64,000 nucleotides of DNA from Bacteroidia bacterium (GCA_016742095.1 JACVCJ010000011.1:1-64000), one strand, 5' to 3'; shown: positions 7,885-16,526, counted from the stretch's first letter. The notes: generated from the letters alone by a model not told the origin. Program-made: numbers and translations.

Positions 7885-8625
7885 ATGAAGATCATCCGCA
7901 CAAAACCGGTCCTGATGGCTGCACTCGGCAGCTGTGAAAAAGCCTGGTCCGCAGAGGGTATGCAGGGTCTGCTCCGCGAAGTGCAGGTACGCCTGCTCGA
8001 AGTCCGCGTAAAATTCCCGCTGCTCGAATTCGCCGCCCGCCACCTGGCCAGGCTGTTACCTGCGGAGGAACATCTGCCCTTTTGCAAAGGCATTGCCGCA
8101 CAGGGCACCGAAGGCGGTAACGTACTCATTGGCATTCTGCTGCAGGAAGGCCTCGAAAAACGCTATACAGGATCGCTGCAACAGGCCGCTGTATTCATTG
8201 CACAGGGCAATGCCTGGTACGTATGCGATATCATCGGCGAACGCGTCTGGGGCGTGGCCCTGCTGCGCTACCCCGAAAAAACGCTGCCGGCCCTGCAGGA
8301 ACTCAGCCGGCATCCTTCCGAACTGGTGGCACGTTCACTGGGCGCCGGGATCCATTATGCCGTAAAAAAAGGCCTGCCTGCCACGGAAGTAAGAACGGTT
8401 TTTAAGCTGCTTCTTTCACTACGCGGCAGCAAAAACCAGCAGGTAAAACAGGGCATCGGCTGGGCCGCCAAGACCTGTGCCCGCTTTCACCCGGAGATCA
8501 TTACGCATTTCCGGAAAGAGCTCGAAGCCGCGGAAACACCCGCCTGGTTTCGTAAAAAGATACAGATCGGACTGGAACGCAACTCTTATGCCACACGAGA
8601 AAAAAGTACGATCGATACTGAATAG
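7885..8625 (+). CDS. DNA alkylation repair protein-like (HEAT-repeat, AlkD superfamily)
   Basis: A 246-residue helical protein resembling the DNA alkylation repair/AlkD-like family, whose members remove bulky or cationic alkylated bases through a HEAT-repeat fold. Evidence is the overall length, the regular amphipathic helices and stretches such as GNAWYVCDIIGERVWGVALLRYPE (residues 110-133), which corresponds to the W-x-x-x-D region of the family. I did not see the complete AlkD catalytic set, so enzymatic activity is uncertain. The ATG at 7885 is preferred to upstream in-frame codons because TATCTTTA, a near-consensus -7 element, is at 7860-7867. Its end overlaps the truncated radical SAM gene by 38 bases. 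Confidence 0.75.
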   Translation: MKIIRTKPVLMAALGSCEKAWSAEGMQGLLREVQVRLLEVRVKFPLLEFAARHLARLLPAEEHLPFCKGIAAQGTEGGNVLIGILLQEGLEKRYTGSLQQAAVFIAQGNAWYVCDIIGERVWGVALLRYPEKTLPALQELSRHPSELVARSLGAGIHYAVKKGLPATEVRTVFKLLLSLRGSKNQQVKQGIGWAAKTCARFHPEIITHFRKELEAAETPAWFRKKIQIGLERNSYATREKSTIDTE

Positions 8626-9214
8626 GACCAAACGCCGCGATGCATGGTCCCTGGACGATTATACCCTGGACCTGTACCAGGCCTGCTCCTTCAACTGCCT
8701 TTACTGTTACATACGGGGCAGTAAGTACGGCGTCAACCTGGAAAGCAGCCTTACGGTAAAGAGCAATGCCATCGAAGTACTGGAACGGCAGCTGGCCCTG
8801 CGGGCAAAAAAGGGCGAATACGGCTTTATCGTACTTTCGTCCATAACCGATCCCTGCCTGCATATCGAAAAAAGATACGAGCTCACCCGCAAAGCACTGG
8901 AACTCATATCCACGTATCGTTTCCCGGTACATATCATTACCAGATCAGACCTGGTACTGCGGGACACAGATATTTTAGACACTATTGACAAAAACGCGGT
9001 ACGCCCCGCCGGGCTTACCCTCGACCGAGGCTGCATCGTTTCTTTTTCTTTTTCTACGATGGACGAAGAGGTTGCATCCTTTTTCGAACCTGGCTTACGT
9101 CTTACATGGACCGGGACCGGAATGATGTTCAGACACATACACAGGCCGCATACTAAATATTCCATAAAAACGTTGTATATTTACAATCAGCCCGATAACT
9201 GTGTCGGTCTGTAA
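8588..9214 (+). pseudogene. truncated radical SAM protein (SPL-like), 3' half missing
   Basis: The first 169 codons encode a convincing radical SAM enzyme of the spore-photolyase-like group: the 4Fe-4S cluster motif CSFNCLYCY (Cys33, 37, 40), VLSSITDPCLHIEKRYELTRKAL and the VSFSFSTMDEEVASFFEPG segment. In relatives this is followed by more than 120 further residues that complete the barrel. Here homology stops at about 9095 and 39 unrelated residues (Arg/His-rich) lead to a stop at 9212-9214. No frame in the remaining 130 bases restores it, so I read it as a 3' deletion. It starts inside the alkylation repair gene, a pairing that suggests a former DNA-repair operon. Confidence 0.75.
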
Positions 9215-9225
9215 AATCTACATGT

Positions 9226-9606
9226 ATGTTCCGTATCCGGCACCGAATCCACGAACTCATACTCCTTACGGCATCTGTAGCCTATATACTGATCGACCGC
9301 AATACGCACTTCCTGGTACTGGGTCTGGCTGCCCTGCTGGCCTTCCAGTTCCTGTTCCAGCACCGCATCACCGGGCTTACCATCGGGGGCAGTCTCATGA
9401 TCGGGGCCGTGTGGCTGCTGATCGCGGCCGTTTCGGAGTTCTCGGAGATGCCCTCTCCCGGTAACCGCGCCATGGAACGCCTGGCCGGCGGAGTGCTTAT
9501 TTTCCTGGTCAGCTCCACCATATCGGTACAGATGTTGTCCAAATACATGCATCACCCTGCAGACACACAGGCGGAACAGGACGATGATCTTCAGCCCCGT
9601 TCCTGA
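9226..9606 (+). CDS. small integral membrane protein
   Basis: A 126-residue protein with three or four hydrophobic helices (LILLTASVAYILI, FLVLGLAALLAFQFLF, IGGSLMIGAVWLLIAAV and GGVLIFLVSSTISVQML) and an acidic, hydrophilic C-terminal tail (QAEQDDDLQPRS) that should face the cytoplasm. No recognised family. The ATG at 9226 is four bases after a competing ATG out of frame. TATATTTA at 9176-9183 is a likely -7 element; it lies within the aberrant tail of the truncated radical SAM gene. Confidence 0.7.
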   Translation: MFRIRHRIHELILLTASVAYILIDRNTHFLVLGLAALLAFQFLFQHRITGLTIGGSLMIGAVWLLIAAVSEFSEMPSPGNRAMERLAGGVLIFLVSSTISVQMLSKYMHHPADTQAEQDDDLQPRS

Positions 9607-9680
9607 GTATAGGAAAATTAAGCGTATTATTGCAGCCCGGGCGCTATGTGGCCCTGCGTTATTGTGAAAAAACCGTGTCT

Positions 9681-10520
9681 ATGAAAAAGCTCTTTTTGCC
9701 CCTCGTTCTGCTCTGCTTTATTACTTCCTGCGTTAAGGAAGAAGACCTGAACCCCGCGCAGAAACAGACCCTGTATTCCGTTTCGTACGGCAACCACGAG
9801 CGCAACAAACTCGATATTACCTTACCCGCCAACCGCAATACACAAACACCCGTAGTGATCTTTATCCATGGCGGGGCCTGGGTTTCGGGCGACCGCAGCG
9901 TATTCCTCGGCGAACTGGAGCAGTATGCCCAGCAGGGCATCGCCTGTGCCACCATCAATTACCGTTACGCTTCCCCGCAGGATAATGTATCCCACACCGA
10001 AGTAGCCGGCGATGTAAAAAAAGCCGTAGATTATATCGCCTCCAAATCGCAGACCTGGCAGGTCTCGCCCAACCGATTCGGACTGGTGGGACACAGTGCC
10101 GGCGGACACCTTTCGCTCATCACTTCCTATGCCCTGAACGACGGCAAGATCAAAGCCTGCGCTTCCTGGGCCGGACCGGTGGATTTTACGGATAGTGATC
10201 AGCTGGCCATCAGTGTGGCACCGGCACTTTTCCAGGTGTACATGGGTCGTCCGCTGCAATCTGCCGCCGATTCAGCCGCTTACCGCGCCGCATCGCCTTA
10301 CTGGACGGCCACGGCGCAATCCGTACCTTCCCTGCTTATCTATGCCACCAACGATGAACTGGTCCCCTATTCCACCGGGCTTAAAATGCAGGCCTTGCTG
10401 CAGAACCTGGGCGTAACGCACCAGTTCCATACCCAGCAGGGCGCACAGCACAGTTGGGGCGGCACGCACCTGAACGATGCCCGTACGCTTACGCTGCAAT
10501 GGTTCCAGCAGCATCTATAA
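9681..10520 (+). CDS. lipoprotein esterase/lipase (alpha/beta hydrolase)
   Basis: A 279-residue alpha/beta hydrolase of the BD-FAE/HSL-like group. A lipoprotein signal (MKKLFLPLVLLCFITSC, Cys17) anchors it to a membrane. The oxyanion motif HGGAW lies near residue 59, the nucleophile elbow GHSAGG near residue 137, the acid in YATNDELVPY and the His in GAQHSWGG. Such enzymes hydrolyse short acyl esters, including those on plant polysaccharides. The ATG at 9681 is chosen because it begins a proper signal peptide; an upstream in-frame start would add 17 residues lacking one. It stands alone between a membrane protein gene and a decayed VOC gene. Confidence 0.85.
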   Translation: MKKLFLPLVLLCFITSCVKEEDLNPAQKQTLYSVSYGNHERNKLDITLPANRNTQTPVVIFIHGGAWVSGDRSVFLGELEQYAQQGIACATINYRYASPQDNVSHTEVAGDVKKAVDYIASKSQTWQVSPNRFGLVGHSAGGHLSLITSYALNDGKIKACASWAGPVDFTDSDQLAISVAPALFQVYMGRPLQSAADSAAYRAASPYWTATAQSVPSLLIYATNDELVPYSTGLKMQALLQNLGVTHQFHTQQGAQHSWGGTHLNDARTLTLQWFQQHL

Positions 10521-10581
10521 GCCGATAAGCTTAACATATAAGACCGAAAGCCCCGCAGACCTGCCTTTACCCCAAAAGAAC

Positions 10582-10885
10582 ATGCATCTTAACCAGGTGA
10601 GCGTTCCGGTATCCGATATGGAAACATCCATTGCTTTTTACGAGAAACCGGGTTTTAAAAGCTCTGCCCCATTACGCCCGTTTTGTATGCCCCGACGACG
10701 AAGCTACGTTTTTGCTGCACCAGAGCGATGTACTGCCCACGGGAGAAGGTATCCGGGTCTATTTCGAAATAGATAATCTGGTCATTATTGTCCAAAAATA
10801 AAAAGAATCTTCGTATACATTTCGATGAACTGCCCGAAGATAAGTCCTGGCCCTGGAAAATTTAAACGGGAAACACCTGATTTAA
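10582..10885 (+). pseudogene. decayed VOC-family (glyoxalase/bleomycin-resistance-like) gene
   Basis: Pieces of a VOC-superfamily protein can be read in order but in different frames. The first 25 codons (MHLNQVSVPVSDMETSIAFY) start well, then the frame is lost near 10660. The next piece, in another frame, reads ALPHYARFVCPDDEATFLLH and continues through GEGIRVYFEIDNL to a stop after about 10800. RIHFDELPEDKSWPWK follows, then NGKHLI with TAA at 10883-10885. At least two frameshifts and two small deletions are needed, and the C-terminal metal-ligand strand is missing. An intact member would have about 120 residues. This is a clear relic, not a sequencing error at one site. Confidence 0.7.
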
Positions 10886-10887
10886 TG

Positions 10888-10895
10888 TATCTTTG
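10888..10895 (+). promoter_or_regulatory. -7 promoter element before the NYN gene
   Basis: TATCTTTG matches TAnnTTTG exactly, 44 bases before the ATG at 10940. The mRNA would have a leader of about 40 bases, longer than for most genes here. Confidence 0.45.
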
Positions 10896-10939
10896 AAAAA
10901 AAACCGTTACTGAAAACGGTATTCATAACAAAAAGTAAA

Positions 10940-11698
10940 ATGATAAACGATACCATCCGGGACTTACGCCTGGCCGTACTGATCGATGCGGATAACGTGC
11001 CCTATGCCAACGTAAAGGAAATGCTGGAAGAAATAGCCAAATACGGCACACCTACTTTTAAACGGATCTATGCAGACTGGACCAAGCCCACGGTTTCGGG
11101 CTGGAAGACCGTACTGCTCGAAAACGCGATCACACCTGTTCAGCAATACAGCTATTCCAGCGGTAAAAATGCTACCGACAGCGCCATGATCATCGATGCC
11201 ATGGATATACTCTATACCGGCAAGGTAGATGGATTCTGCATCGTATCCAGCGACAGCGATTTTACCCGCCTGGCCACACGGCTGCGCGAAGCCGGCATGA
11301 CAGTGATCGGCATTGGCGAGAAAAAAACCCTGCAGCCTTTTATTTCAGCCTGCGACAAGTTCATTTACCTCGAGATCCTGAAGCCCGAACCGGCAGCCAT
11401 AAAGAAAATACAGTCAGCAGGTATCAAAAAAGATAAAAAGACCGCGGTAAAAAGTCTTAATAAAACCGACAAAGAATTATTCAAATTACTCAGTGACAGC
11501 ATTTCGGCCATTGCCGATGAAAACGGCTGGGCCTACCTGGGCGAGCTTGGCAACCTGCTGCTGAAACGTAAGCCGGACTTCGACCCACGTAACTATGGAT
11601 ATACGAAATTACTCAGCCTGATCCGGAGCATCGACGCATTCGTTATTGACGAGCGCGATTCCGGCAAAAACAAACTGGTATACGTAAAAATCAAATAG
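10940..11698 (+). CDS. NYN-domain RNase-like protein with OST-HTH/LOTUS domain
   Basis: A 252-residue protein. Residues 10-150 form a NYN (PIN-like) nuclease domain with the acidic metal-binding set: LIDADNVPY near 15, DSAMIIDAMDILY near 80 and IVSSDSDFTRLATRLREAG near 100-118. Residues 175-250 look like an OST-HTH/LOTUS RNA-binding domain (WAYLGELGNLLLKRKPDFDPRNYGYTKLLSLI). The two are joined by a lysine-rich linker. This NYN-LOTUS pairing is known in bacteria and points to RNA cleavage or turnover; the substrates are unknown. It converges with the DUF1801 gene three bases away. Its own promoter is likely at 10888. Confidence 0.9.
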   Translation: MINDTIRDLRLAVLIDADNVPYANVKEMLEEIAKYGTPTFKRIYADWTKPTVSGWKTVLLENAITPVQQYSYSSGKNATDSAMIIDAMDILYTGKVDGFCIVSSDSDFTRLATRLREAGMTVIGIGEKKTLQPFISACDKFIYLEILKPEPAAIKKIQSAGIKKDKKTAVKSLNKTDKELFKLLSDSISAIADENGWAYLGELGNLLLKRKPDFDPRNYGYTKLLSLIRSIDAFVIDERDSGKNKLVYVKIK

Positions 11699-11701
11699 CT
11701 C

Positions 11702-12085
11702 TCAGGCTTTTCTCTTCCCGGGAAAGCTGAACACCTTTACGTGTTCCACATCGATGGCCTTCTGCACATAATCGGCCAGCAGTTCGAATTTAGGATCTTC
11801 CGGCGAAGTAAAGGTAATGGCACGGATCACTTTCCGCTTGTCCGCTTCCAGTATACCCGCCGGATCATCCATGGCTATACCCCGCATAAAACCGATGTAT
11901 ACGGTACCGTTCCTGCGCGTGCTCAGGTAGCACAGGCCCCTGGTGTAATTGAAGAAAGGCACTCCGTACGACAAACGCACGCTTATTTTATCCGACACGG
12001 AAAGTACGATATCGTAGGCCATCAGCAGCATGGTACGCTGGTCCTCATCGGGCTGCTGCAATATGTATTCCTCGGGTTTACGCAT
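11702..12085 (-). CDS. DUF1801 domain protein
   Basis: A 127-residue DUF1801/YdhG-family protein, seen from EEYILQQPDEDQRTMLLMAY, the ISVRLSYGVPFFNY stretch and GTVYIGFMRG. It is the last gene of the five-gene minus-strand operon. Its ATG overlaps the stop of the lipoprotein gene by one base (TAATG), so it is translationally coupled. It is only distantly similar to the DUF1801 protein at 2482. Function unknown. Confidence 0.8.
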   Translation of the reverse strand: MRKPEEYILQQPDEDQRTMLLMAYDIVLSVSDKISVRLSYGVPFFNYTRGLCYLSTRRNGTVYIGFMRGIAMDDPAGILEADKRKVIRAITFTSPEDPKFELLADYVQKAIDVEHVKVFSFPGKRKA

Positions 12086-12630
12086 TACTGGCCGGGGATC
12101 TTTGCATCTACGAAAAACACGGAACGTATACCGATCACATGGTCCTGGGTGATCACCTCATCGGTAGTGGTACTTATCTTGATCGTTACCTTGTCCTGCA
12201 TCAGCAGGTCCTTGATGTCGCCGGGTTCCGTGTCCATTTCCAGCACCTGGCTGCCATCGGCCGGTACGGGGTCTTTATGGGCGATCTCGCGTTCGTTGCC
12301 CGAAGCGTCCTTCAGGTATACGTAAATGTTATTCAGGAAGTCGAAATCAGCGCCCGAAGGATTTTTCAGCGTCAGGGTCACTTTTTCCAGCCGGATCTCC
12401 TCTACCAGGTCCTTGCGGGTATTCTCCGATTCGAACACCGACTCATAATTGGTCTGCATTTCGGGCGTAAAAAGCGTGAAGGGCGTCTGCACCCCGAAGC
12501 TACCGGGTATTGTACACTCGCTTTCCAGCACATAATCGAACTGAGTGAGCTTATCGATCTGTTTACAGCCGGTATTGCTGAGCAACAGCGCCAGGCAGAG
12601 GAGCGATATCGTTTGTTTACACCATTTCAT
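12085..12630 (-). CDS. lipoprotein, function unknown
   Basis: A 181-residue predicted lipoprotein ([22 protein letters not shown], Cys22). The mature part is beta-rich and acidic, with a segment VEEIRLEKVTLTLKNPSGADFDFLNNIYVYLKDASGNEREIAHKD that resembles periplasmic/outer-membrane beta-sandwich proteins often found in Bacteroidota. Its first 14 bases overlap the end of the DAHP synthase gene, so it is transcribed and probably coupled with it. I see no link to aromatic synthesis; the neighbourhood may be fortuitous. Confidence 0.75.
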   Translation of the reverse strand: MKWCKQTISLLCLALLLSNTGCKQIDKLTQFDYVLESECTIPGSFGVQTPFTLFTPEMQTNYESVFESENTRKDLVEEIRLEKVTLTLKNPSGADFDFLNNIYVYLKDASGNEREIAHKDPVPADGSQVLEMDTEPGDIKDLLMQDKVTIKISTTTDEVITQDHVIGIRSVFFVDAKIPGQ

Positions 12631-13615
12631 GACCTACGGCAGCTGCTACGGGTTTCAGTGAATTATACAGGGTCGTATATTCGGCGTGGTCCAGCTGCTG
12701 TGAAGCGTCTGAAAGAGCTGTGGCCGGGGTGGGATGCGTTTCGATCAGCAGTCCGTCGATGCCCATGGCCATACAGGCGCGGGTAAGATCGGGTACTCCG
12801 TAGGCATAGCCCATCGCGTGCGAAGGATCGAGGACAACGGGCAGGTTCGTGTATTGTTTTAAATACGCCACACCACAAAGATCGAGTGTAAAACGTGTCT
12901 TTGTTTCGAAAGTGCGTATACCCCGTTCGCAAAGCACTACATTGGGGTTACCGCCACTGAGCACAAATTCGGCGGCCTGAACAAATTCCTGCAGGGTACT
13001 TCCGAAGCCGCGTTTCAGCAGCACGGGCTTTTGAGTCTGACCGCAGCGGCGCAGGATACCCTGGTCATACATGGCTTTGGCGCCGATCTGTATAATGTCG
13101 GTGTATTCAATTACGTCGTCCACGTGTGAGGCATCACGCACTTCGGTGATCACCTGCAGTCCGTATTTCTCGCGCATTTTTGCCAGCAGTTTCAGGCCTT
13201 CGAGCCCGAGTCCCTGGAAAGAATAGGGCGATGTACGGGGTTTATAGCAACCGGCGCGCAGTACTTTTACGCCCAGCGATACACAGAGTTCGGCGCTCCG
13301 GGTGATCTGCTCCAGGCTTTCCACCGAACAGGGGCCCGTGATCATGAGCGTATTCCTGGTCTCGCCGCCGATGCGGGCAAAACCCAGGTCGATCTCGCGT
13401 CTGGCAGCACGGTATTCTTTACCGGCCAGCTGTATATCGCTGCTGGTGGGGAACCAGGCCTCCGTGTAGGCAGCCAGGCCTTCGGGCAGCGTTTTCAGGG
13501 AAGAAGCGGATACCAGTACCTGGCGACCGTTGTCTTCAAAAACGATACACTTGTTGTTTACTCCCAGTTCGGCAGCCTGAGCGGCGCTTACTTCCTTTTT
13601 TAATTCGATAACCAT
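12617..13615 (-). CDS. aroF: 3-deoxy-7-phosphoheptulonate (DAHP) synthase, type I-beta
   Basis: This enzyme condenses phosphoenolpyruvate with erythrose 4-phosphate in the first step of the shikimate pathway. The 332-residue protein has the I-beta architecture: an N-terminal ferredoxin-like regulatory domain (residues 1-70), then the barrel with GPCSVES (94-100), [14 protein letters not shown] (122-135), LLKRGF and the metal-site stretches LDPSHAMGY and IETHPTP near the C-terminus. The N-terminal domain mediates feedback control by tyrosine or phenylalanine in relatives. No chorismate mutase domain is visible. It follows the epimerase-CBS gene by five bases. Confidence 0.93.
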   Translation of the reverse strand: MVIELKKEVSAAQAAELGVNNKCIVFEDNGRQVLVSASSLKTLPEGLAAYTEAWFPTSSDIQLAGKEYRAARREIDLGFARIGGETRNTLMITGPCSVESLEQITRSAELCVSLGVKVLRAGCYKPRTSPYSFQGLGLEGLKLLAKMREKYGLQVITEVRDASHVDDVIEYTDIIQIGAKAMYDQGILRRCGQTQKPVLLKRGFGSTLQEFVQAAEFVLSGGNPNVVLCERGIRTFETKTRFTLDLCGVAYLKQYTNLPVVLDPSHAMGYAYGVPDLTRACMAMGIDGLLIETHPTPATALSDASQQLDHAEYTTLYNSLKPVAAAVGHEMV

Positions 13616-13620
13616 GTTGC

Positions 13621-14625
13621 TTATTCTCCTTTAATGAGTTGTTGAAATGCGAGGGCCCCGGTAAGGGTGCGGTCTTCTGCGATCACCGGCAAATATAATA
13701 CCGGGAAACGGGCCGATTTGATCTTAGACAGCATGGTGGTCACATTATCGCTGTCGTAACAAAAGAACGGATCGGGATTGATATAGTCCTCCGCCGGGAT
13801 ATCTTCCATGCGGAAACGGTTTTTGAGCAGGGCCCGGCGCAGGTCGGCATTGGTGGTGATGCCCGCCAGTCTGCCCCGGCTGTCGGTATAGATCACGAAG
13901 CCGAACTTCCAGGCATCGATCACTTCCACGGCCCTGAAAAAGCTGGCGTCCTGCATGGGGATCAGGGGCAGTTCACCCGGGCCGATCATAAAATCGCCCA
14001 CCTTGTAGTCGGAATGGATCTCGCGGTGCAGCAGGTCCAGCATGGCCATGGCCGGGTTCTCGTTCTTTACCAGGAAAGACCCGGATATGATACAGTCTAC
14101 GCCCAGGCTGCGCAGGATAAAGGACACTTCGCCGTTCACGCCGCCGTCCACATGGATGCGGGTACCGGGGAATTCCTTCTTAAAAGCGCGGATGCGCCGG
14201 AAATTCTCCGTGTTGAAACGTCCGCCGCTCTGTCCCGGCGTAGTGGCCATGAACAGGATGTGCCGGCAGCGGTCTGCATAGTTGCGGAATACGTTCCAGT
14301 CTGTGTCCGAAACGATACAAAGCCCCGTCTTACTGTGTTCGAAAAAGGGGTGTTCAAAACCGGCCGGCAGCAACTCATACTGGAATTGTACATATTCCGG
14401 CTTATATTTTTCAACCAGGGGTACATATAATTCCGGTCTGCCTGTAATAATATGCAGATCTACCGGTGTATCGCTATAGGTACGTATTTCGGCGATGGTA
14501 TCGAACACACCCGGATCATCGTTGCAATCTACGTGCAGCAGGTCCGTTTTACAGGCATCCAGGGCTTTTACCACCTGTTGCAGGGGAAGGTCGGGGTTAC
14601 TGAATACCGATGCCGATACTTTCAT
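13621..14625 (-). CDS. ribulose-phosphate 3-epimerase-like protein fused to CBS domains
   Basis: A 334-residue fusion. Residues 1-205 form a ribulose-phosphate 3-epimerase barrel that keeps the four metal/catalytic positions: His31 and Asp33 (LHVD), His58 (VDLHII) and Asp160 (HVDGGV), with TTPGQSGG in place of the usual NPGFGGQ phosphate loop. The DGHFVPN loop of classical epimerases is replaced, so the substrate may differ. Residues 208-330 resemble a CBS pair of the kind found in KdsD (GITTNADLRRALLK), which bind nucleotides. Such a fusion is unusual. It lies between a universal stress protein (6 bases) and DAHP synthase (5 bases), suggesting control of pentose/erythrose phosphate supply. 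Confidence 0.75.
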   Translation of the reverse strand: MKVSASVFSNPDLPLQQVVKALDACKTDLLHVDCNDDPGVFDTIAEIRTYSDTPVDLHIITGRPELYVPLVEKYKPEYVQFQYELLPAGFEHPFFEHSKTGLCIVSDTDWNVFRNYADRCRHILFMATTPGQSGGRFNTENFRRIRAFKKEFPGTRIHVDGGVNGEVSFILRSLGVDCIISGSFLVKNENPAMAMLDLLHREIHSDYKVGDFMIGPGELPLIPMQDASFFRAVEVIDAWKFGFVIYTDSRGRLAGITTNADLRRALLKNRFRMEDIPAEDYINPDPFFCYDSDNVTTMLSKIKSARFPVLYLPVIAEDRTLTGALAFQQLIKGE

Positions 14626-14631
14626 ACGTTC

Positions 14632-15486
14632 TTAGGAGAAAATTACAGATCCGGCGGTACTTTCGCTGGTACGCGGTATCACGCTCAGTACGGGGATCTC
14701 TGATTTATTGATCAATTCCTGTGCCTGCGACCCGATAAAGAGCTCGGTAATGTCCTGCTCCTGCTGGGTCATGATCATAATAAGGTCGATATCGTTGCGG
14801 GAACCGTATTCGATAATGGTTTCGGCCACAGAGCCTTTCTTTTCCACGAATTCCGTCTTCACCGGCACGCCGTGATCTTCGATAAAGCGCTGTACCTGGT
14901 TCATCTGGCGGGTAAGGGCGCTCATATCGAACTTATCGCTTTCGCGCACGCTCATTACGTGGATCTCGGAACCGTAGGCGCGGGCAAAATCAAGGGCACG
15001 GGCCACTTTTTCACGGGTTTCCTTGGTGAGATCGAGCGGCAGCAGAATGTGTTCGCAGCCCTTGCGGTGGGTCTTTCCCTTGATGGTAATTACCGGCGTT
15101 TTGCTTTCGCGCACCACGCGCAGGGCGTTGGAACCGATAAAGCGTTTCAGTCCGCGCGAGCTGTTGCAGCCCATAATGATCAGCGAAGCTTCCTTCTCTT
15201 CGGCAAAATCGCACACTTCGCGGTATACTTTACCGTAACGTATCTCGTAACGTACATTCAAACCTGATTCGGTGCCCACATTCCGGGCAATTACGTCCAG
15301 TTTTTCGCGTATCTCGGCCTCTTTTTCCTCGTGGTATGCCTGGGCCGATGCCGATTTACCGGGTTCATCGGTCACGTGCAGCAGGATAATATCGCTCTGC
15401 AGTACTTCGGCTACGTTGGCGGCCTGTTCCAGGGCAATCATGGACTGTTCGTCAAAATCAAGAGGTACAACAATCAGGTTCTTCAT
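14632..15486 (-). CDS. tandem universal stress protein (UspA family)
   Basis: A 284-residue cytoplasmic protein made of two Usp domains: residues 1-140 (LIVVPLDFDEQSMIALEQAANVA start; IIMGCNSSRGLKRFIGSNALRVV nucleotide loop) and 150-277 (HILLPLDLTKETREKVARAL; LIMIMTQQEQDITELFIGSQAQELI). The G-x2-G-x9-G(S/T) ATP-binding signature is only partly kept in each half. It is the first gene of the five-gene operon and shares a 130-bp divergent intergenic region with the nucleoside phosphorylase gene. Usp proteins respond to starvation and energy stress; here it may link such signals to the sugar-phosphate genes downstream, which is inference. Confidence 0.9.
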   Translation of the reverse strand: MKNLIVVPLDFDEQSMIALEQAANVAEVLQSDIILLHVTDEPGKSASAQAYHEEKEAEIREKLDVIARNVGTESGLNVRYEIRYGKVYREVCDFAEEKEASLIIMGCNSSRGLKRFIGSNALRVVRESKTPVITIKGKTHRKGCEHILLPLDLTKETREKVARALDFARAYGSEIHVMSVRESDKFDMSALTRQMNQVQRFIEDHGVPVKTEFVEKKGSVAETIIEYGSRNDIDLIMIMTQQEQDITELFIGSQAQELINKSEIPVLSVIPRTSESTAGSVIFS

Positions 15487-15590
15487 GTAGTGTGTAGGTT
15501 TATTGGTTAATTTATGGTTATTACTGTTAAAAAAACAGATGTAGTGTATTCCGCAACAGCAGGGAGCAGGTTAATATTACTGGTATTTTT

Positions 15591-15598
15591 TAATTTTG
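15591..15598 (+). promoter_or_regulatory. -7 promoter element before nucleoside phosphorylase gene
   Basis: TAATTTTG is an exact TAnnTTTG match 18 bases before the ATG at 15617. It supports ATG 15617 over the TTG at 15596 that lies inside the element. Confidence 0.5.
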
Positions 15599-15616
15599 GC
15601 AAAAATAATCATAAAA

Positions 15617-16489
15617 ATGCTTCAGGCGTCCGAACTTATTCTCAATTCCCGCGGAGCGGTGTACCACCTGGACCTTTTACCGGAGGAACTGGCCCCGGTG
15701 GTCTTCTTTGTAGGCGACCCCGACCGGGTGGCAAAGGTATCGAAATACTTCGACCGGATCGACACCATCCGTCAGCACCGCGAATTCGTGACCCATACAG
15801 GAGAGATCGGCGGCAAACGCTACACCGTGCTTTCCACCGGCATCGGCACCGACAATATCGATATCGTGGTGAATGAGCTGGACGCCCTGGCAAACATCGA
15901 CCTGGCCAGCCGCATGCCAAAAACAGAACTCAGCTCCCTGCAGATCGTGCGCATCGGCACCTCGGGCTCCATGCACGAGGCCATACCCGTAGATGCCTTC
16001 GTGGTTTCCGATTATGCCATCGGCACGGACGGACTGCTGAATTACTATACCTATACGCCTTCTGAACAGGAGAACAGCCTGCTGCAGGCCTTTTCCGGAC
16101 AAATGCGCTACCCGGCAGAACTGGCCGTGCCCTATGCCATCGGTGCGAATACAGAACTGGTGAAGGCCCTCGGAGCCGATGCCACGCATGGCATCACCGT
16201 TACCGCATCGGGCTTTTACGCCCCGCAGGGACGTGCATTGCGTTATAAACCGGCGCATCCCGACCTGGTGGACCAGTACCGCAATGTACAATGGAACGGG
16301 CTGCAGATCACCAATTTCGAAATGGAAACGGCCGGTATTTACGGACTGTGTCAGCTGATGGGCCACCGTCCCTGCAGTATGTCGGCTATTGTGGCCAACC
16401 GCGCGGCGGGCACTTTTTCGGTGAAAAGCGACGAAACCATCGACCGCCTTATCCGATACACGCTTGAAAATGTTCATGCGATCCAATAA
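15617..16489 (+). CDS. nucleoside phosphorylase (uridine phosphorylase-like)
   Basis: A 290-residue member of the NP-I nucleoside phosphorylase family, which splits nucleosides with phosphate into base and ribose 1-phosphate. Diagnostic stretches are VVFFVGDPDRVAKVSKYFD near residue 28 (phosphate loop), VLSTGIGTDNIDIVVNEL, IVRIGTSGSMHEAIPVDAFVVSDYAIG and the base-site NFEMETAGIYGLCQLMG near residue 233. The last motif is characteristic of uridine phosphorylase-like members. The start ATG 15617 follows a perfect -7 element. It is followed by queE after 37 bases, probably with its own promoter. Confidence 0.88.
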   Translation: MLQASELILNSRGAVYHLDLLPEELAPVVFFVGDPDRVAKVSKYFDRIDTIRQHREFVTHTGEIGGKRYTVLSTGIGTDNIDIVVNELDALANIDLASRMPKTELSSLQIVRIGTSGSMHEAIPVDAFVVSDYAIGTDGLLNYYTYTPSEQENSLLQAFSGQMRYPAELAVPYAIGANTELVKALGADATHGITVTASGFYAPQGRALRYKPAHPDLVDQYRNVQWNGLQITNFEMETAGIYGLCQLMGHRPCSMSAIVANRAAGTFSVKSDETIDRLIRYTLENVHAIQ

Positions 16490-16509
16490 AGGAATTACGA
16501 ACTTCGTTG

Positions 16510-16517
16510 TATATTTA
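16510..16517 (+). promoter_or_regulatory. -7-like element before queE
   Basis: TATATTTA differs in one base from TAnnTTTG and is nine bases before the ATG at 16527. The preceding bases CGTTG are identical to those before a similar element at 9176. Confidence 0.3.
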
Positions 16518-16526
16518 TAGAACAGA

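Noticed and set aside
16490-16526. preQ1 or other riboswitch before queE
   Set aside because: Only 37 bases separate the genes and no fitting stem-loop is seen.
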